The notes beneath the pieces are model-generated. The model was not told the origin of the DNA and ran no database searches. It was given only the letters and a program-made list of their open reading frames with translations. 64,000 nt of DNA, taken from contig NZ_BDBB01000037.1 in assembly GCF_001612765.1 (NCBI RefSeq), positions 28,655-92,654 of the forward strand, given 5' to 3'. Each line of letters begins with the position of its first letter. Position 1 is the first letter of the stretch. Shown here one piece after another: positions 43,062-51,842 of the stretch. A program made the translations under genes and the position numbers. Origin of the DNA: Nocardia arthritidis NBRC 100137. GTDB taxonomy: Bacteria; Actinomycetota; Actinomycetes; Mycobacteriales; Mycobacteriaceae.

Positions 43062-43496
43062 CTATACGAGGATGGAAATGAACAACTCGACCGAATCCGG
43101 CCCGTGCCAGATCTCGATCTCTTCCCGATAAGCCCTGGTTATCTCGGCGGACGCCGTCGCGTCGTCTACCTGCGCCCAGACGTCTTCGACGGGATCGTGA
43201 TAGTCGCCATTCGGCGCAAAACGGGCATAAACGCCTTTCGGCACCCGCACCAAGACATCGCCCACCGGCACGGCGTCCGGGGACGGGTACTCGAAGCAGA
43301 CCACCGCGTTGTAGTTCCCGGCCGGGTCCGGCACGTACACCGTGTGCATCGGATGGTCGTCGCCGGCCCGGTCGCGCAGCCGGTCTTTGAGGAAATCGAT
43401 CAGATCACTGTTGCTGACCTTGAAGCTCGGGCGCACCCGCGGCACCACCAGCCCGCCGTAGATCGCCTCGGCACGCACCACGATCGCATAGCTCAT
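43062..43496 (-). CDS. Cass2/GyrI-type effector-binding domain protein, copy 1
   Basis: A 144-residue stand-alone effector-binding domain with no DNA-binding part. The features GVYARFAPNGDYHDPVEDVWAQ and the terminal EIEIWHGPDSVELFISI follow the pattern of AraC-effector-binding/Cass2-like domains (PGGxYAxF ... VDLYI). Its ATG overlaps the stop of the gene upstream (ATGA), so the two are co-translated. Cass2-like proteins bind cationic drugs; a role here is inferred only from the family. Confidence 0.68.
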   Translation of the reverse strand: MSYAIVVRAEAIYGGLVVPRVRPSFKVSNSDLIDFLKDRLRDRAGDDHPMHTVYVPDPAGNYNAVVCFEYPSPDAVPVGDVLVRVPKGVYARFAPNGDYHDPVEDVWAQVDDATASAEITRAYREEIEIWHGPDSVELFISILV

Positions 43497-43936
43497 CGCG
43501 CGTCGACCGCCAGGTACAGATCGATCTTGTATGCGTGCGGGTAGCACTCGAAATCACCCGTGTAGGTCCGTTTGATCTGGTTGTGCTCCTCGGCGTAGGC
43601 GATCTGCGTCCACAGGTCGGTCATCACCTGCGGAAAATTGCCTACGGAGGAGAACCGGGCGTAGGCGCCGCCCGGCAGCCGAGCGACCAGATGCCCGCGG
43701 GTGACGTCGTCGAACGACGCGCACTGATAGCCGACGATCTGCGTGTTGTAGGTGCCCAGCTCGCCGGTGTAATCGGTGTAGGCGCTGGCCAGCGGGCCGC
43801 CGAGCTCCTGATGCAGCACCGCGGCCCAGGCGGCTTCCAGATCACGGTCACGCAGTTCCCCGAGCGCACGTTTGGGGCTGCGCACCGGCAGCCCGGCAAC
43901 CCACGTCTCGTCCCGCTCGACGATTTCAAACTGCAT
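43493..43936 (-). CDS. Cass2/GyrI-type effector-binding domain protein, copy 2
   Basis: A 147-residue protein of the same fold as its partner at 43062. Visible marks are WVAGLPVRSPKRALGEL, LPGGAYARFSSVGNFPQV and a C-terminal DFECYPHAYKIDLYLAV, close to the Cass2 pattern. The two differ strongly in sequence, so the duplication is old. It is the first gene of a two-gene operon, with ATG at 43936. Confidence 0.72.
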   Translation of the reverse strand: MQFEIVERDETWVAGLPVRSPKRALGELRDRDLEAAWAAVLHQELGGPLASAYTDYTGELGTYNTQIVGYQCASFDDVTRGHLVARLPGGAYARFSSVGNFPQVMTDLWTQIAYAEEHNQIKRTYTGDFECYPHAYKIDLYLAVDAR

Positions 43937-44203
43937 GGAAAGACTCTTTCGGAGAAAGCCGGAGGTGAACCACCGCGTCCGGTCGGTCGGAATCGCCATG
44001 CTACCAACCCGAACCGGGTGGTACCGATCACACATCGCCCCCGGCGACCGCGCGATCACCCTGCTGAACTGGACAGATGTCCGAAGCGGTACGGTCCGGA
44101 CGGAGGCGATCGGCGGCCGACGGCACCGGCGGGTCGCGCTGATGCATAGTGGGCATGATCGTCCGGTTCGCCCCTCGGGCACCTCCGAACGGAGTTCTGA
44201 TGT

Positions 44204-45001
44204 ATGAGACGCCGATCTCCGACCGGCACCGCCGCGCCGCCGACCCGAACAGCCGGTACTGACATGTGCCGGACCATCGCCGAACTCGACTCGGCGGTCG
44301 CCGACTGCTTCGCCTGCCCGCGTCTGGTCGCCTGGCGAGAACTCGTCGCGAGACAGAAGCGCGCCGCCTTCCGCGACCAGACCTATTGGGGCCGCCCGGT
44401 CCCCGGCTTCGGCCCGGCGGACGCGCGAATGCTGATCGTCGGACTCGCGCCCGCCGCGCACGGCGGCAACCGGACCGGACGGATGTTCACCGGCGACCGT
44501 AGCGGCGACGTGCTCTACGCGGCACTGCACGCGGTCGGCCTCGCCAACCAGCCGACCGCGATCAGCCTCGACGACGGCCTGCGGCTCGACGGCGTGCGGA
44601 TCACCGCTCCGGTGCATTGCGCGCCGCCGGACAACAAGCCGACACCCGAGGAACGGGATCGCTGCGGCCACTGGCTGGATACCGAATTGCGGCTGCTGAG
44701 GCCCACCCTCCGGTCGGTGGTGGTCCTCGGCGCGTTCGGCTGGCAGGCGTTGCTCCCGGTGCTGGCCCGGGCGGGCTGGGTGGTGCCGCGCCCGCGACCG
44801 CGCTTCGGGCACGGCGCGCAGGTGGAACTGGCCGCGACCGATGCCGACCGGAACCCGCTGCACCTGTTCGGCTGCTATCACGTCAGTCAGCAGAACACCT
44901 TCACCGGACGACTCACTCCGGCCATGCTCGAGGCGGTACTCGCCGACGCGGCCGCGACCGCCGGGCTCGAGGTGCGGCGAAGCCACCCACCGCGCGGGTG
45001 A
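44204..45001 (+). CDS. family 5 uracil-DNA glycosylase (UdgB-like)
   Basis: A DNA-repair enzyme with an iron-sulfur cluster. Cys35 and Cys38 (DCFACPRL) and two later cysteines (VHCAPPDNKPTPEERDRCG) are the cluster ligands. Motif A is GLAPAAHGGNRTGR, as in UdgB rather than family 4 (GEAPG), and motif B-like GCYHVSQQNTF lies near the end. ATG 44204 has GGAG about nine bases upstream; ATG 44264 would drop the first 20 residues. UdgB acts on uracil, hypoxanthine and other deaminated bases. Confidence 0.88.
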   Translation: MRRRSPTGTAAPPTRTAGTDMCRTIAELDSAVADCFACPRLVAWRELVARQKRAAFRDQTYWGRPVPGFGPADARMLIVGLAPAAHGGNRTGRMFTGDRSGDVLYAALHAVGLANQPTAISLDDGLRLDGVRITAPVHCAPPDNKPTPEERDRCGHWLDTELRLLRPTLRSVVVLGAFGWQALLPVLARAGWVVPRPRPRFGHGAQVELAATDADRNPLHLFGCYHVSQQNTFTGRLTPAMLEAVLADAAATAGLEVRRSHPPRG

Positions 45002-45031
45002 TCGCTCCCGCATCGCCGCTGTCGCGCGAAC

Positions 45032-45265
45032 TCAGACGTGATCGACCAGGGCCGGGTGACCCGCTTCATGGGCGCAGTGCGCGCAGCAGAAGTACTCCCC
45101 CCGCGCCTCCACGCCGTGGCCGACGATGCGGCAGGAACAGTGCGTGCACGTGGGCGCCATGGCATTGATCGCGCATTCGAAGCTGTCGAAGGTGGCGGAC
45201 TCGCCGTCGCGGGTGATGGTGAACGTCTTGTCGTACTCGTTTCCGCAGGTGTCGCAGGTGGCCAT
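45032..45265 (-). CDS. metallothionein-like Cys-rich protein
   Basis: A 77-residue protein with nine cysteines (4, 7, 31, 40, 43, 45, 60, 61, 64). The first part looks like a small zinc ribbon (CDTCGNEYDKTF) and the second, CTHCSCRIVGHGVEARGEYF followed by CCAHCA, resembles bacterial metallothioneins of the SmtA type. It probably binds zinc or copper in the cytosol. No metal-sensor gene is adjacent. It is convergent with the uracil-DNA glycosylase gene. Confidence 0.7.
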   Translation of the reverse strand: MATCDTCGNEYDKTFTITRDGESATFDSFECAINAMAPTCTHCSCRIVGHGVEARGEYFCCAHCAHEAGHPALVDHV

Positions 45266-45354
45266 CTGGTCTCACCGGTCCTCTCGCGTCGAATGGACTA
45301 GAGCGTCGCAGTTCGCGGTACCCAGCGCCGGCGACACAAAACGAATCGGAAACC

Positions 45355-45540
45355 TCAGGTCAGGCGCAGCGCCTGGACCGGGCAACTGTCCACGACGAGC
45401 TCGATCAGCTCCCGCTCGGACGGCGCGACGGTGTCGGCGGGCACGACGATTCCGTCCTCGCCGACCCGGAACAGATCCGGCGCCAGCGCTTCGCACATGC
45501 CATGGCCCGCGCACACGATGCGGTCGGCGACGATCCTCAT
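45355..45540 (-). CDS. [3Fe-4S] ferredoxin, P450 partner
   Basis: A 61-residue ferredoxin with three cluster cysteines (10, 16, 53) and the SCPVQAL ending typical of P450-reducing ferredoxins. Its ATG overlaps the P450 stop codon (ATGA), so the two are co-translated. It should pass electrons from a reductase to that P450; no ferredoxin reductase gene is in the window. Confidence 0.92.
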   Translation of the reverse strand: MRIVADRIVCAGHGMCEALAPDLFRVGEDGIVVPADTVAPSERELIELVVDSCPVQALRLT

Positions 45541-47006
45541 CGGCCGATCCGCTCCAATTGGAGGGGCAGGCCATCGGCCGGCACCGGTCCGGTGCCGGCG
45601 ACCAGCGGTAGCTCGTAGCCGTCCGGCACGCTCCAGCGATACCGCAACAACATCTGGTGCACCACGGCTTTGACCGTCATGCCGCCGAAGTAGAGGCCGA
45701 TGCACTTGTGCGCCCCGCCGCCGAAGGGCGCCCACGCGAAGCGGTGCGATCTGTCCTCACGGCGGTGGTCGGCGAAACGTTCCGGATCGAATATGTCGGC
45801 GTCGTGCCAGTACTCCTCGTTGCGCATGAGCCCGTACGTCCCGCACAGGATGAAGGTCCCCTTCGGCAGGTAGTAACCGAGGATGTCGGTGTCGGCGATG
45901 GTTTCGCGGACCTGCTGAGCCACCGGAGAGTAGACCCGCAGCGCCTCCTTGAACGCGAGGTCGAGCGAGGGCAGGCGGTCGAGATCGTCGTAGTCCAGCG
46001 CGGGCTTGCCCAGCGCGACGGATTCCGCGCGCAGCCGCTCCTGCCATTCCGGATGCCTGCCCAGCTCGTAGACGAGCATGGACGCCGCGATGGTGCTGGT
46101 GTCGTGGGCGGCCATCATCACGAAGATCATGTGCTCGACCACCTCGTCGTCGGTGAAGGTCTCACCCTCGGCGGTGCTAGCCCGGCACAGCACGCTGAAC
46201 AGATCCTTGCCGCCGCCCGCGCGCTTGGCGGGCAACGCGCGGCGGAAGTGCTCCTCGAGCACCCGGCGCCCGCGCACGCCGCGGGCCCACACCCCGCCCG
46301 GCACGTTCGCCCGGATCAGCGCGGCCCCACCGCGCACCGCGTCCTCGAAGGCGCGCTCCAGCCGTGCGGCGTCCGCGCTGAGTTCCGCGCCCGCGAAGAC
46401 TTCGGTGGCCTGCTGGAGCAGCAGCTTCTTGATCGCGCGGTAGACGCGGAAGTCGTCGGCCGGCTCCCATCGCGCGATGCCGCGGGTGATCCGGGGCGTG
46501 GTCATCTCGAGATAGCCGACCAACCGCGGCCGCGTGAAAGCCTGCTGCATGACGCGCCGGTGGAAGAGGTGGTCGTCGAAATCGCGCAGCAGCAAGCCGC
46601 CGCGGAAGAACGGGCCGATCAGCCACTCCCAGCCACGTTGCGCGGACAACACCTTGTTCCGGTCCAGCATCACCGCCTCGTACCCCTCCGGGCTGCCGAA
46701 GGTGACCATCCGCCTGCCGAGCATGCCGAACCACTGCACCGGACCGAGGCGATCGAAGCGGGTGCGCGCGAATCCGATCGGATCGGCCAACGCGTGCACG
46801 GTGTACCCGATACCGGGAAGCCCGAAGTCGCCGAGCACCGGTTTCAGTCCGCTACCCTGCGGAGGATCGGCCAGCGGCCGCACCGGCGCCGGGTAATGCG
46901 CGACCGCCCGCGCGGCCGCCCGCTGCGCGTGCCACGCCCAGGTGGTCCGCGCTTGGCGGATCGCGCCGGAGACCTCATCGAACGACTGGGGCGCAAGCAG
47001 ACTCAT
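45537..47006 (-). CDS. cytochrome P450
   Basis: A 489-residue cytochrome P450. The I-helix oxygen-binding motif is MMAAHDTSTIA, the ExxR motif is KEALR, and the haem ligand Cys lies near residue 433 in FGGGAHKCIG. The length and the extended N-terminus resemble lipid- or sterol-oxidising actinobacterial P450s, but the CYP family cannot be named here. It is followed by its ferredoxin. Two adjacent 16-base operators lie between it and the divergent TetR gene. Confidence 0.92.
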   Translation of the reverse strand: MSLLAPQSFDEVSGAIRQARTTWAWHAQRAAARAVAHYPAPVRPLADPPQGSGLKPVLGDFGLPGIGYTVHALADPIGFARTRFDRLGPVQWFGMLGRRMVTFGSPEGYEAVMLDRNKVLSAQRGWEWLIGPFFRGGLLLRDFDDHLFHRRVMQQAFTRPRLVGYLEMTTPRITRGIARWEPADDFRVYRAIKKLLLQQATEVFAGAELSADAARLERAFEDAVRGGAALIRANVPGGVWARGVRGRRVLEEHFRRALPAKRAGGGKDLFSVLCRASTAEGETFTDDEVVEHMIFVMMAAHDTSTIAASMLVYELGRHPEWQERLRAESVALGKPALDYDDLDRLPSLDLAFKEALRVYSPVAQQVRETIADTDILGYYLPKGTFILCGTYGLMRNEEYWHDADIFDPERFADHRREDRSHRFAWAPFGGGAHKCIGLYFGGMTVKAVVHQMLLRYRWSVPDGYELPLVAGTGPVPADGLPLQLERIGR

Positions 47007-47048
47007 GACCGTCTTCCCTTCGCGACACTGCGATAGTCCGACGATAGA

Positions 47049-47080
47049 GGAAACATACGTTTCCGTAAACGTTTGTTTCC
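47049..47080. promoter_or_regulatory. tandem TetR operators of the P450 locus
   Basis: GGAAACATACGTTTCC (47049-47064) is immediately followed by GTAAACGTTTGTTTCC (47065-47080), which on the other strand reads GGAAACAAACGTTTAC. The two 16-base sites match at 14 positions and abut without spacing. They lie between the P450 and tetR starts, 43 and 25 bases away. Confidence 0.72.
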
Positions 47081-47104
47081 CAATTTCGCCTGTGCCAAGC
47101 TTGC

Positions 47105-47773
47105 GTGGTGACCCGAACCGTCAGCGGCACCTACCGCGGGGCCTCCACGGCCGAGCGCCGTGAGGACCGGCGCAGGCGGTTGCTCGACGCCGCCCTCCAC
47201 ATCATCGGCACCCAGGGACTGTCGGCGTTGACCGTGCGCGGGGTCTGCGAACAGGCCAAAGTCGGCCCGCGCTTCTTCTACGAAGCGTTCCCCGACCGCG
47301 ACGCGCTCGCCTCCGGCGTGCTGGTGGAAATCCAGCAGGCGGCGCTCGACCGGGCGAAGGCCGCCATCGCCGAGACCACGGGCACACCCGCCGACCGGAT
47401 CCGCGCCGGGGTCGCGGCCCTCATCGTCGAACTCACCGACGACCCGCGGCGGGCCAAGGTGGCCTTCGCCCAGACCTACGGCGACGATGCGCTCATGCGC
47501 AGCCGGTTCGCGGGCATGCGCCAAGTCGCCGACGTCATCATCGAGCAGACGCGCCTGGTGCTCGAACTGCCCGAAGGGCAGGACACCGCCATCGCCGCGA
47601 CCTCGCAGCTGATCACCGGCGGCGCGGCCGAACTGGTCATGGTCTGGCTGGACGGCGGACTCGACGTCGACCGGGACGGATTGATCGCACTGCTGGGCGA
47701 TTTCACCGTGGCGATGCTCGATCGGCTGCCCGCGGTCGCCGGACGACTGTCCGGCCTCACACCAGATTCCTGA
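47105..47773 (+). CDS. TetR-family regulator of the P450-ferredoxin operon
   Basis: A 222-residue regulator. The helix-turn-helix is LTVRGVCEQAKVGPRFFYEAFPDRDAL. Start may be GTG 47105 or the next GTG at 47108. It is divergent from the P450 gene across 98 bases that contain two adjacent operators, so it probably controls both directions. The 3' end overlaps another tetR gene on the opposite strand by 17 bases. Confidence 0.85.
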   Translation: MVTRTVSGTYRGASTAERREDRRRRLLDAALHIIGTQGLSALTVRGVCEQAKVGPRFFYEAFPDRDALASGVLVEIQQAALDRAKAAIAETTGTPADRIRAGVAALIVELTDDPRRAKVAFAQTYGDDALMRSRFAGMRQVADVIIEQTRLVLELPEGQDTAIAATSQLITGGAAELVMVWLDGGLDVDRDGLIALLGDFTVAMLDRLPAVAGRLSGLTPDS

Positions 47774-48383
47774 TCAACGACGACATCAGCGGCTCGCGCA
47801 GCCCGGGCAGCGCGGCGAAGTCGCCCGCGAGGACGCGGTTGGTCGCCAAGGAGACGACCGCGCCGATCACCGCCTCGCCCGCCAGCCGCTGATGCGGCCG
47901 CGCCGCGCCGAGCGCCGCGGCGAATCCGTCCACCAAAGCGGCCTGGGCCGCCAGCCGCCGCTCCAGCACGGACCTGCCCGCCGCGTACACCTCGACCAGA
48001 AAGACCTTCGCGACCTGCGGTTCCTGTGCCAGGGTCGAGAAATACGCGTCGAGTGCGCGGTCTATCCGCTCGAGCGGCGTTCCATCGGCCGCGAGCGCAC
48101 CCACGATCCGGGTCATCACGATCTCCACGGCCATGTCGTAGGCGGCGAGGAAGCACGCCTCCTTGTTCGCGAAATGCTGATAGAAGGTCATCCGCGAAAC
48201 CTCGGCCCGCTTCAGCACGTCGGCCACCGTCGCCGCCGCGTAGCCCTTGTCCGCGGCCGCCTCGATCATCGCCACCAGCATGCGGGCCCGCTGCGCGGCC
48301 AATACCTCTTCCGGCGCGATCCCATGATTGCCGCCGTGCAGTTTCCCGCCCGCCTTCGCCTTCAGCAACGATCCTCGCTCCAC
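47757..48383 (-). CDS. TetR-family regulator
   Basis: A 208-residue regulator with ATVADVLKRAEVSRMTFYQHFANKEACF as helix-turn-helix and a TetR_C-type ligand domain. The start is GTG 48383. It is divergent from the secreted protein at 48521. GGTCCACGGTC (48400-48410) and GACCGCGGACC (48445-48455) form an imperfect inverted repeat in the gap and could be its operator. The target is otherwise unknown. Confidence 0.83.
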   Translation of the reverse strand: MERGSLLKAKAGGKLHGGNHGIAPEEVLAAQRARMLVAMIEAAADKGYAAATVADVLKRAEVSRMTFYQHFANKEACFLAAYDMAVEIVMTRIVGALAADGTPLERIDRALDAYFSTLAQEPQVAKVFLVEVYAAGRSVLERRLAAQAALVDGFAAALGAARPHQRLAGEAVIGAVVSLATNRVLAGDFAALPGLREPLMSSLIRNLV

Positions 48384-48520
48384 GTTCCGATGCTAGGCCG
48401 GTCCACGGTCGCGCGTATACGGCGGCGACGTCGCGCCGGAATCGGACCGCGGACCGTGCCGGAGAGGGCACAATGGCCGTCCGAGAGTGCTCATTCGACG
48501 AAGAAGGAGCGTGATCGACA

Positions 48521-48973
48521 GTGCGAGGCAGACAGCCGGCCGGACGAAGCGCCCTGGTCGCGGCGCTGTGCATCGGCGGGTTCGCGGCGTCCGCGGCCCC
48601 GGCGACGGCGGATGAACCCGCGTTCGTGAACATCGGAGTCGTCTACACCTTCGGCGACGCCTGCTACGGCGAGGGCCGGGCGGGCGTCTCCTCACCCACC
48701 GGAACACCCGGTGCGGCCCGTTTCGGCATCAGCTTCGCCAATCAGACGCCGGTGGACACGCCGTGCGCCTTCACCGCGTTCGCCAACTGGCGCAACCTCG
48801 ACACCGGCGCCGCGGGCACCGTGGCCGTCCCCATCCGCGACGACACGGCTGGGAACCAGCCACCAGGAACCGTCTTCGCCGCCCTGCCCACCGGCCCCGG
48901 CCGCGTACAGGTCGACGTGACAACCGACTACCCGCACGTGGCGGCCCCGCCGGTCGAGATCAAGATCAGCTGA
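48521..48973 (+). CDS. small secreted protein
   Basis: A 150-residue protein with an N-terminal signal peptide (SALVAALCIGGFAASAAPATA, cleavage expected near ATA-DEP). Two cysteines (in GDACYGEG and TPCAFTA) could form a disulfide outside the cell. The mature part is beta-rich. The start is GTG 48521 with GGAG 12 bases upstream. I do not recognise the family. The gene stands between a divergent TetR gene and a lipoprotein-like gene. Confidence 0.72.
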   Translation: MRGRQPAGRSALVAALCIGGFAASAAPATADEPAFVNIGVVYTFGDACYGEGRAGVSSPTGTPGAARFGISFANQTPVDTPCAFTAFANWRNLDTGAAGTVAVPIRDDTAGNQPPGTVFAALPTGPGRVQVDVTTDYPHVAAPPVEIKIS

Positions 48974-49081
48974 GGTTCGATTTCGCCCACCGCGCCGCAT
49001 TCCTAGCGCTGCTGCGGATTCCGCCGGTAGGCTGCGTGCCGAGCGCCTCGAGTCGGCGCGACGCAAAGGGGGAATACACGG

Positions 49082-49510
49082 ATGTCCGTGTTAGAAAAGC
49101 GCGTTGATCTCGATTCTCGCCGTAGAGATCTCCGGCGGATGCTGGTCACCGGTCTCATCGCCGGCACGTTGGCGACCGCCGCATGCGGTGGCGGGTCAGG
49201 TCCGAAGAATCCCGCGCACGCGGTTCCGTCACCCCTCCCAACACCGACTTCCACCAGTCAGGCGATCAGCAGCGAGAATCTGGGCTACCTGTGGCCGCTC
49301 ACCGTCGACCACGGCACCCTGGAATGCCGGCCCGGTGACCTCGCCGTGTTCATCGCCCCCGACGGCACCGCCTACGCGCTCAACGACAACGCCTCCACCG
49401 CCGGAATCGCGAGCATCGAACCCCTTCGCGCCACCGGTGCTGAAGGCGACAAGATCAGCCTCGGAGCCATGCGCAGCAAAACCCTCGCGCTCTGCCATCT
49501 TTCCGGCTGA
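49082..49510 (+). CDS. DUF2511-like exported protein
   Basis: A 142-residue protein. The N-terminal hydrophobic stretch (MLVTGLIAGTLATAACGGGS) ends in Cys35, which could be lipidated although the lipobox has Thr at -3. The mature part, LWPLTVDHGTLECRPGDLA then DGTAYALND, follows the DUF2511 pattern; the two cysteines at the ends of this part may pair. The role is unknown. ATG 49082 is supported by GGGGG upstream. Confidence 0.68.
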   Translation: MSVLEKRVDLDSRRRDLRRMLVTGLIAGTLATAACGGGSGPKNPAHAVPSPLPTPTSTSQAISSENLGYLWPLTVDHGTLECRPGDLAVFIAPDGTAYALNDNASTAGIASIEPLRATGAEGDKISLGAMRSKTLALCHLSG

Positions 49511-49689
49511 CAGCTGGCCGCTGACGAAAGCGCGTGATGGCGGTGCGCGCGCTGTGCCCGGCTCCTAGACTGGGGAATTGCGGCACGGTCGACCGTCGAA
49601 GCGCTGCGGCAGCTTCGCGATCGGCGTAACTCGACGTCCCGATCCAGCGAGGGCCGGTGCATCCGGTCCGCCCCATGCAGGAGGGCCGC

Positions 49690-50226
49690 ATGCCCGACTC
49701 GTTCCATCTGCGCGTCTGCCTGGTCGGCCCGGGTTGCCTGTGCCCCACGGTGACGCTGTTCCTCGCACCGGAGCCGCTGATCCCCGGTGGCAATATGCTG
49801 CACCTACTCGAACAGGCCCCGCTCTCCACCGACACCGGCGCACCGACCCCCGACGCCGAGATGATCGACCTGGTCGAGAACGAACCGGCGGCCGCGGGCC
49901 CGGGCTTACGTCCCGAAGTGCACGAGTTCCGTACCGGCCGCCCCGACCCCCATCAGGTCCACGACATCCTGCACGACCACCACATCACCGACGCCGCGCC
50001 GATCGGCCTGGACATCACCGATCCCACCGAACTGACCCGCCTTGCCCTGCTCCCCGAACACCCCATCGGCTACCGCCGCATCGACGACTTCCAGCAGGAA
50101 GCGACCGCCCGCGCCATGCTCGCCGTCTACCGCCTCTTCGAGGTGGACCAGCGAATCCGCCTGATGTACCACGGCTTCGCCGACCCCGGCACCGGCTGGT
50201 TCGCCCTGCGTAGCGCCACTGCTTGA
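49690..50226 (+). CDS. hypothetical protein
   Basis: A 178-residue protein that I do not recognise. It starts at ATG 49690 with AGGAGG six bases upstream. There is no signal peptide or membrane segment. The middle is rich in His and Asp (HQVHDILHDHHITD) and the end has LYHGFADPGTGWF-like aromatic content. The gene lies at the left edge of the accessory island and may or may not belong to it. Confidence 0.6.
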   Translation: MPDSFHLRVCLVGPGCLCPTVTLFLAPEPLIPGGNMLHLLEQAPLSTDTGAPTPDAEMIDLVENEPAAAGPGLRPEVHEFRTGRPDPHQVHDILHDHHITDAAPIGLDITDPTELTRLALLPEHPIGYRRIDDFQQEATARAMLAVYRLFEVDQRIRLMYHGFADPGTGWFALRSATA

Positions 50227-50280
50227 GCCACCGGGCAGCTCTGCCCGATACGAGGCCCCGGCATCAGAGCCACCTGGCAT

Positions 50281-50847
50281 TCAGCGTTTGTTTTTGCGCT
50301 GGTTGGCATTGAAGCGCGCCTTCTTCTGACGATTCCCGCACGTGTTCATGTCGCACCATTTGCGGGTGCGACTCTGGCTGGTGTCGAAGAAGGCGGCTCG
50401 GCAGGTCGGCGATGCGCACAACGCCAACTTTCCGTCGCGTTCGCCTGCGATGATGCTGATCGCATCGGCGGCGACCACGCCTAAGGCATCTTCTACGCAG
50501 GAAGCCGAGCCGAGTCGCCATTGACGACTGCCCTCGGGCGTCAGGATGGCCGCCGCCCGACCCGCCATGCTGCGGTCATTGATGACTTGGACAGCAGACG
50601 CGGGCAGAGCGTCATGATTCGCGGCCGCTGTCGCGGCGACGTGAATCGCTTCCCTCAGTTCCCGGGCGAGTTCGAGCTGAGCGGTGGTGCAGGAGTCCAC
50701 GGCCAGGCCGTTCACGACCAGCCAGTCGACGAGTCGCTGCGGCGTGGGAATGCGTTCCACCGGGTCACCATGACGCTCCGACAGAGTCCCCGTGAAGCTG
50801 GTCGCCAGCACGTTACCGAGGCGAAAGTCAGGAGGCCCAGCAGGCAT
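50281..50847 (-). CDS. CGNR zinc-finger (ABATE-domain) protein
   Basis: A 188-residue protein with an N-terminal ABATE domain (NVLATSFTGTLSERHGDPVERI) and a C-terminal CGNR zinc finger, ligands Cys144, Cys149, Cys165 and Cys170 (CASPTC ... KWCDMNTCGNR). Such proteins are putative stress or detoxification regulators. It starts only nine bases after the XRE regulator stop and should be co-transcribed with it. The tail is very basic (RKNKR). Confidence 0.88.
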   Translation of the reverse strand: MPAGPPDFRLGNVLATSFTGTLSERHGDPVERIPTPQRLVDWLVVNGLAVDSCTTAQLELARELREAIHVAATAAANHDALPASAVQVINDRSMAGRAAAILTPEGSRQWRLGSASCVEDALGVVAADAISIIAGERDGKLALCASPTCRAAFFDTSQSRTRKWCDMNTCGNRQKKARFNANQRKNKR

Positions 50848-50856
50848 GGAACCACC

Positions 50857-51732
50857 TTAGCTGGTTGCCGGCCGATGCGGAGCCATGTTAGAACCGTCTG
50901 CCTGCGCCCATTCCATTGCCCGGTCGTACGGGAACGTCGCGGTCAGCGGATCGTGCAGGTCGCGGTAGAGCCAACCTGCAAATTCGGCGCCATCGGCCCC
51001 GACCTCCAGCAGCTGACGCCGGATCTCGGGCTTGGCATCGCGGCTATGCCGGCGAATGGCCCCGAGGACACCCAGAACCAGCGGGAGCGCCGCCGCAGGG
51101 CCAAGCGTGCCATCGTCCGCCTTGCATCGGACGAGCTGCTGGCGGAAGAAGTCCACCACAGGCCCATCGAAGTAGCGATGCGCGTTATCCAGCGCTGCGC
51201 CGACACGCTGAAGCTCGTCGGCATTTCCGACCGGAGGGGCGTCGGCTCCATCCGACACCAACCAGCGGGCCAGCAGCAGGGCGTTCTCGCCAGCCCCGCG
51301 CGAGATAGATGGCTCCGCTGGCGTCACACCACCAACCGGCGACGGCATTTTGAACCAAAGCAGCTCCGCCGGGATGCCGAGGATCTGTGCCCACCGCACC
51401 AACTTCGAGGGCTGTTCGGGGGCCGGGCCTTTCTCGATGCGGCTGAGCTGCGCCTGCGTCAGTTCGAGCCAATTGGCAACAAGCTCCTGCGGCAGTGGTC
51501 GGCCGTGGTACGGATGCGTCCGATAAGCGAAGATCACGCGGCCCATGTGCCAGGTCGCGAGGGCATCGCGGATCTGGTCGGTATGCCAGAAATCACTGGG
51601 AACGCTCGGCGGCTGTTGCCGCTCACCGCGAGATACGGATTCACAAGGGGCGCACAGAGGTTCGGAGTTGTAGCGATTCAACCTGGAACCACATCGGGCG
51701 CAGTAGCGCTGCTCCTGGGATGCCCGTTTCAT
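50857..51732 (-). CDS. XRE-like regulator with N-terminal zinc ribbon
   Basis: A 291-residue protein. Residues 10-30 contain a CxxC...CxxC zinc ribbon (CARCGSRLN, CAPCES), then a helix-turn-helix of XRE type (PLPQELVANWLELTQAQLSRIEKG), followed by about 170 residues of helical sensor domain of unknown type. ATG 51732 follows AGGGG. The gene is divergent from the kinase-radical SAM-cupin operon, and the shared promoter has two inverted repeats, so it is the likely regulator of that operon. Confidence 0.8.
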   Translation of the reverse strand: MKRASQEQRYCARCGSRLNRYNSEPLCAPCESVSRGERQQPPSVPSDFWHTDQIRDALATWHMGRVIFAYRTHPYHGRPLPQELVANWLELTQAQLSRIEKGPAPEQPSKLVRWAQILGIPAELLWFKMPSPVGGVTPAEPSISRGAGENALLLARWLVSDGADAPPVGNADELQRVGAALDNAHRYFDGPVVDFFRQQLVRCKADDGTLGPAAALPLVLGVLGAIRRHSRDAKPEIRRQLLEVGADGAEFAGWLYRDLHDPLTATFPYDRAMEWAQADGSNMAPHRPATS

Positions 51733-51776
51733 GGTTTGTTTCCCCTGGGGTCTCTTGGGCGTTGGTACGCCGTTTG

Positions 51777-51842
51777 CCCTGGTCGCGTGACCGTACCAGG
51801 GCCTGGCATTGGCCGCTATACGTTTCATACATAGCGCGTATA
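51777..51842. promoter_or_regulatory. inverted repeats in the XRE / kinase-like divergent promoter
   Basis: CCCTGGT (51777-51783) and ACCAGGG (51795-51801) are exact arms with an 11-base centre. TATACG (51817-51822) and CGTATA (51837-51842) are exact arms with a 14-base centre. Both lie between the two divergent start codons and could bind the XRE-like regulator or an RNA polymerase. Confidence 0.5.

Noticed and set aside
50227..50280. Left att repeat of the island
   Set aside because: I looked for a copy of the tRNA-Ala 3' end at the left side and found none, so no direct repeat is claimed.
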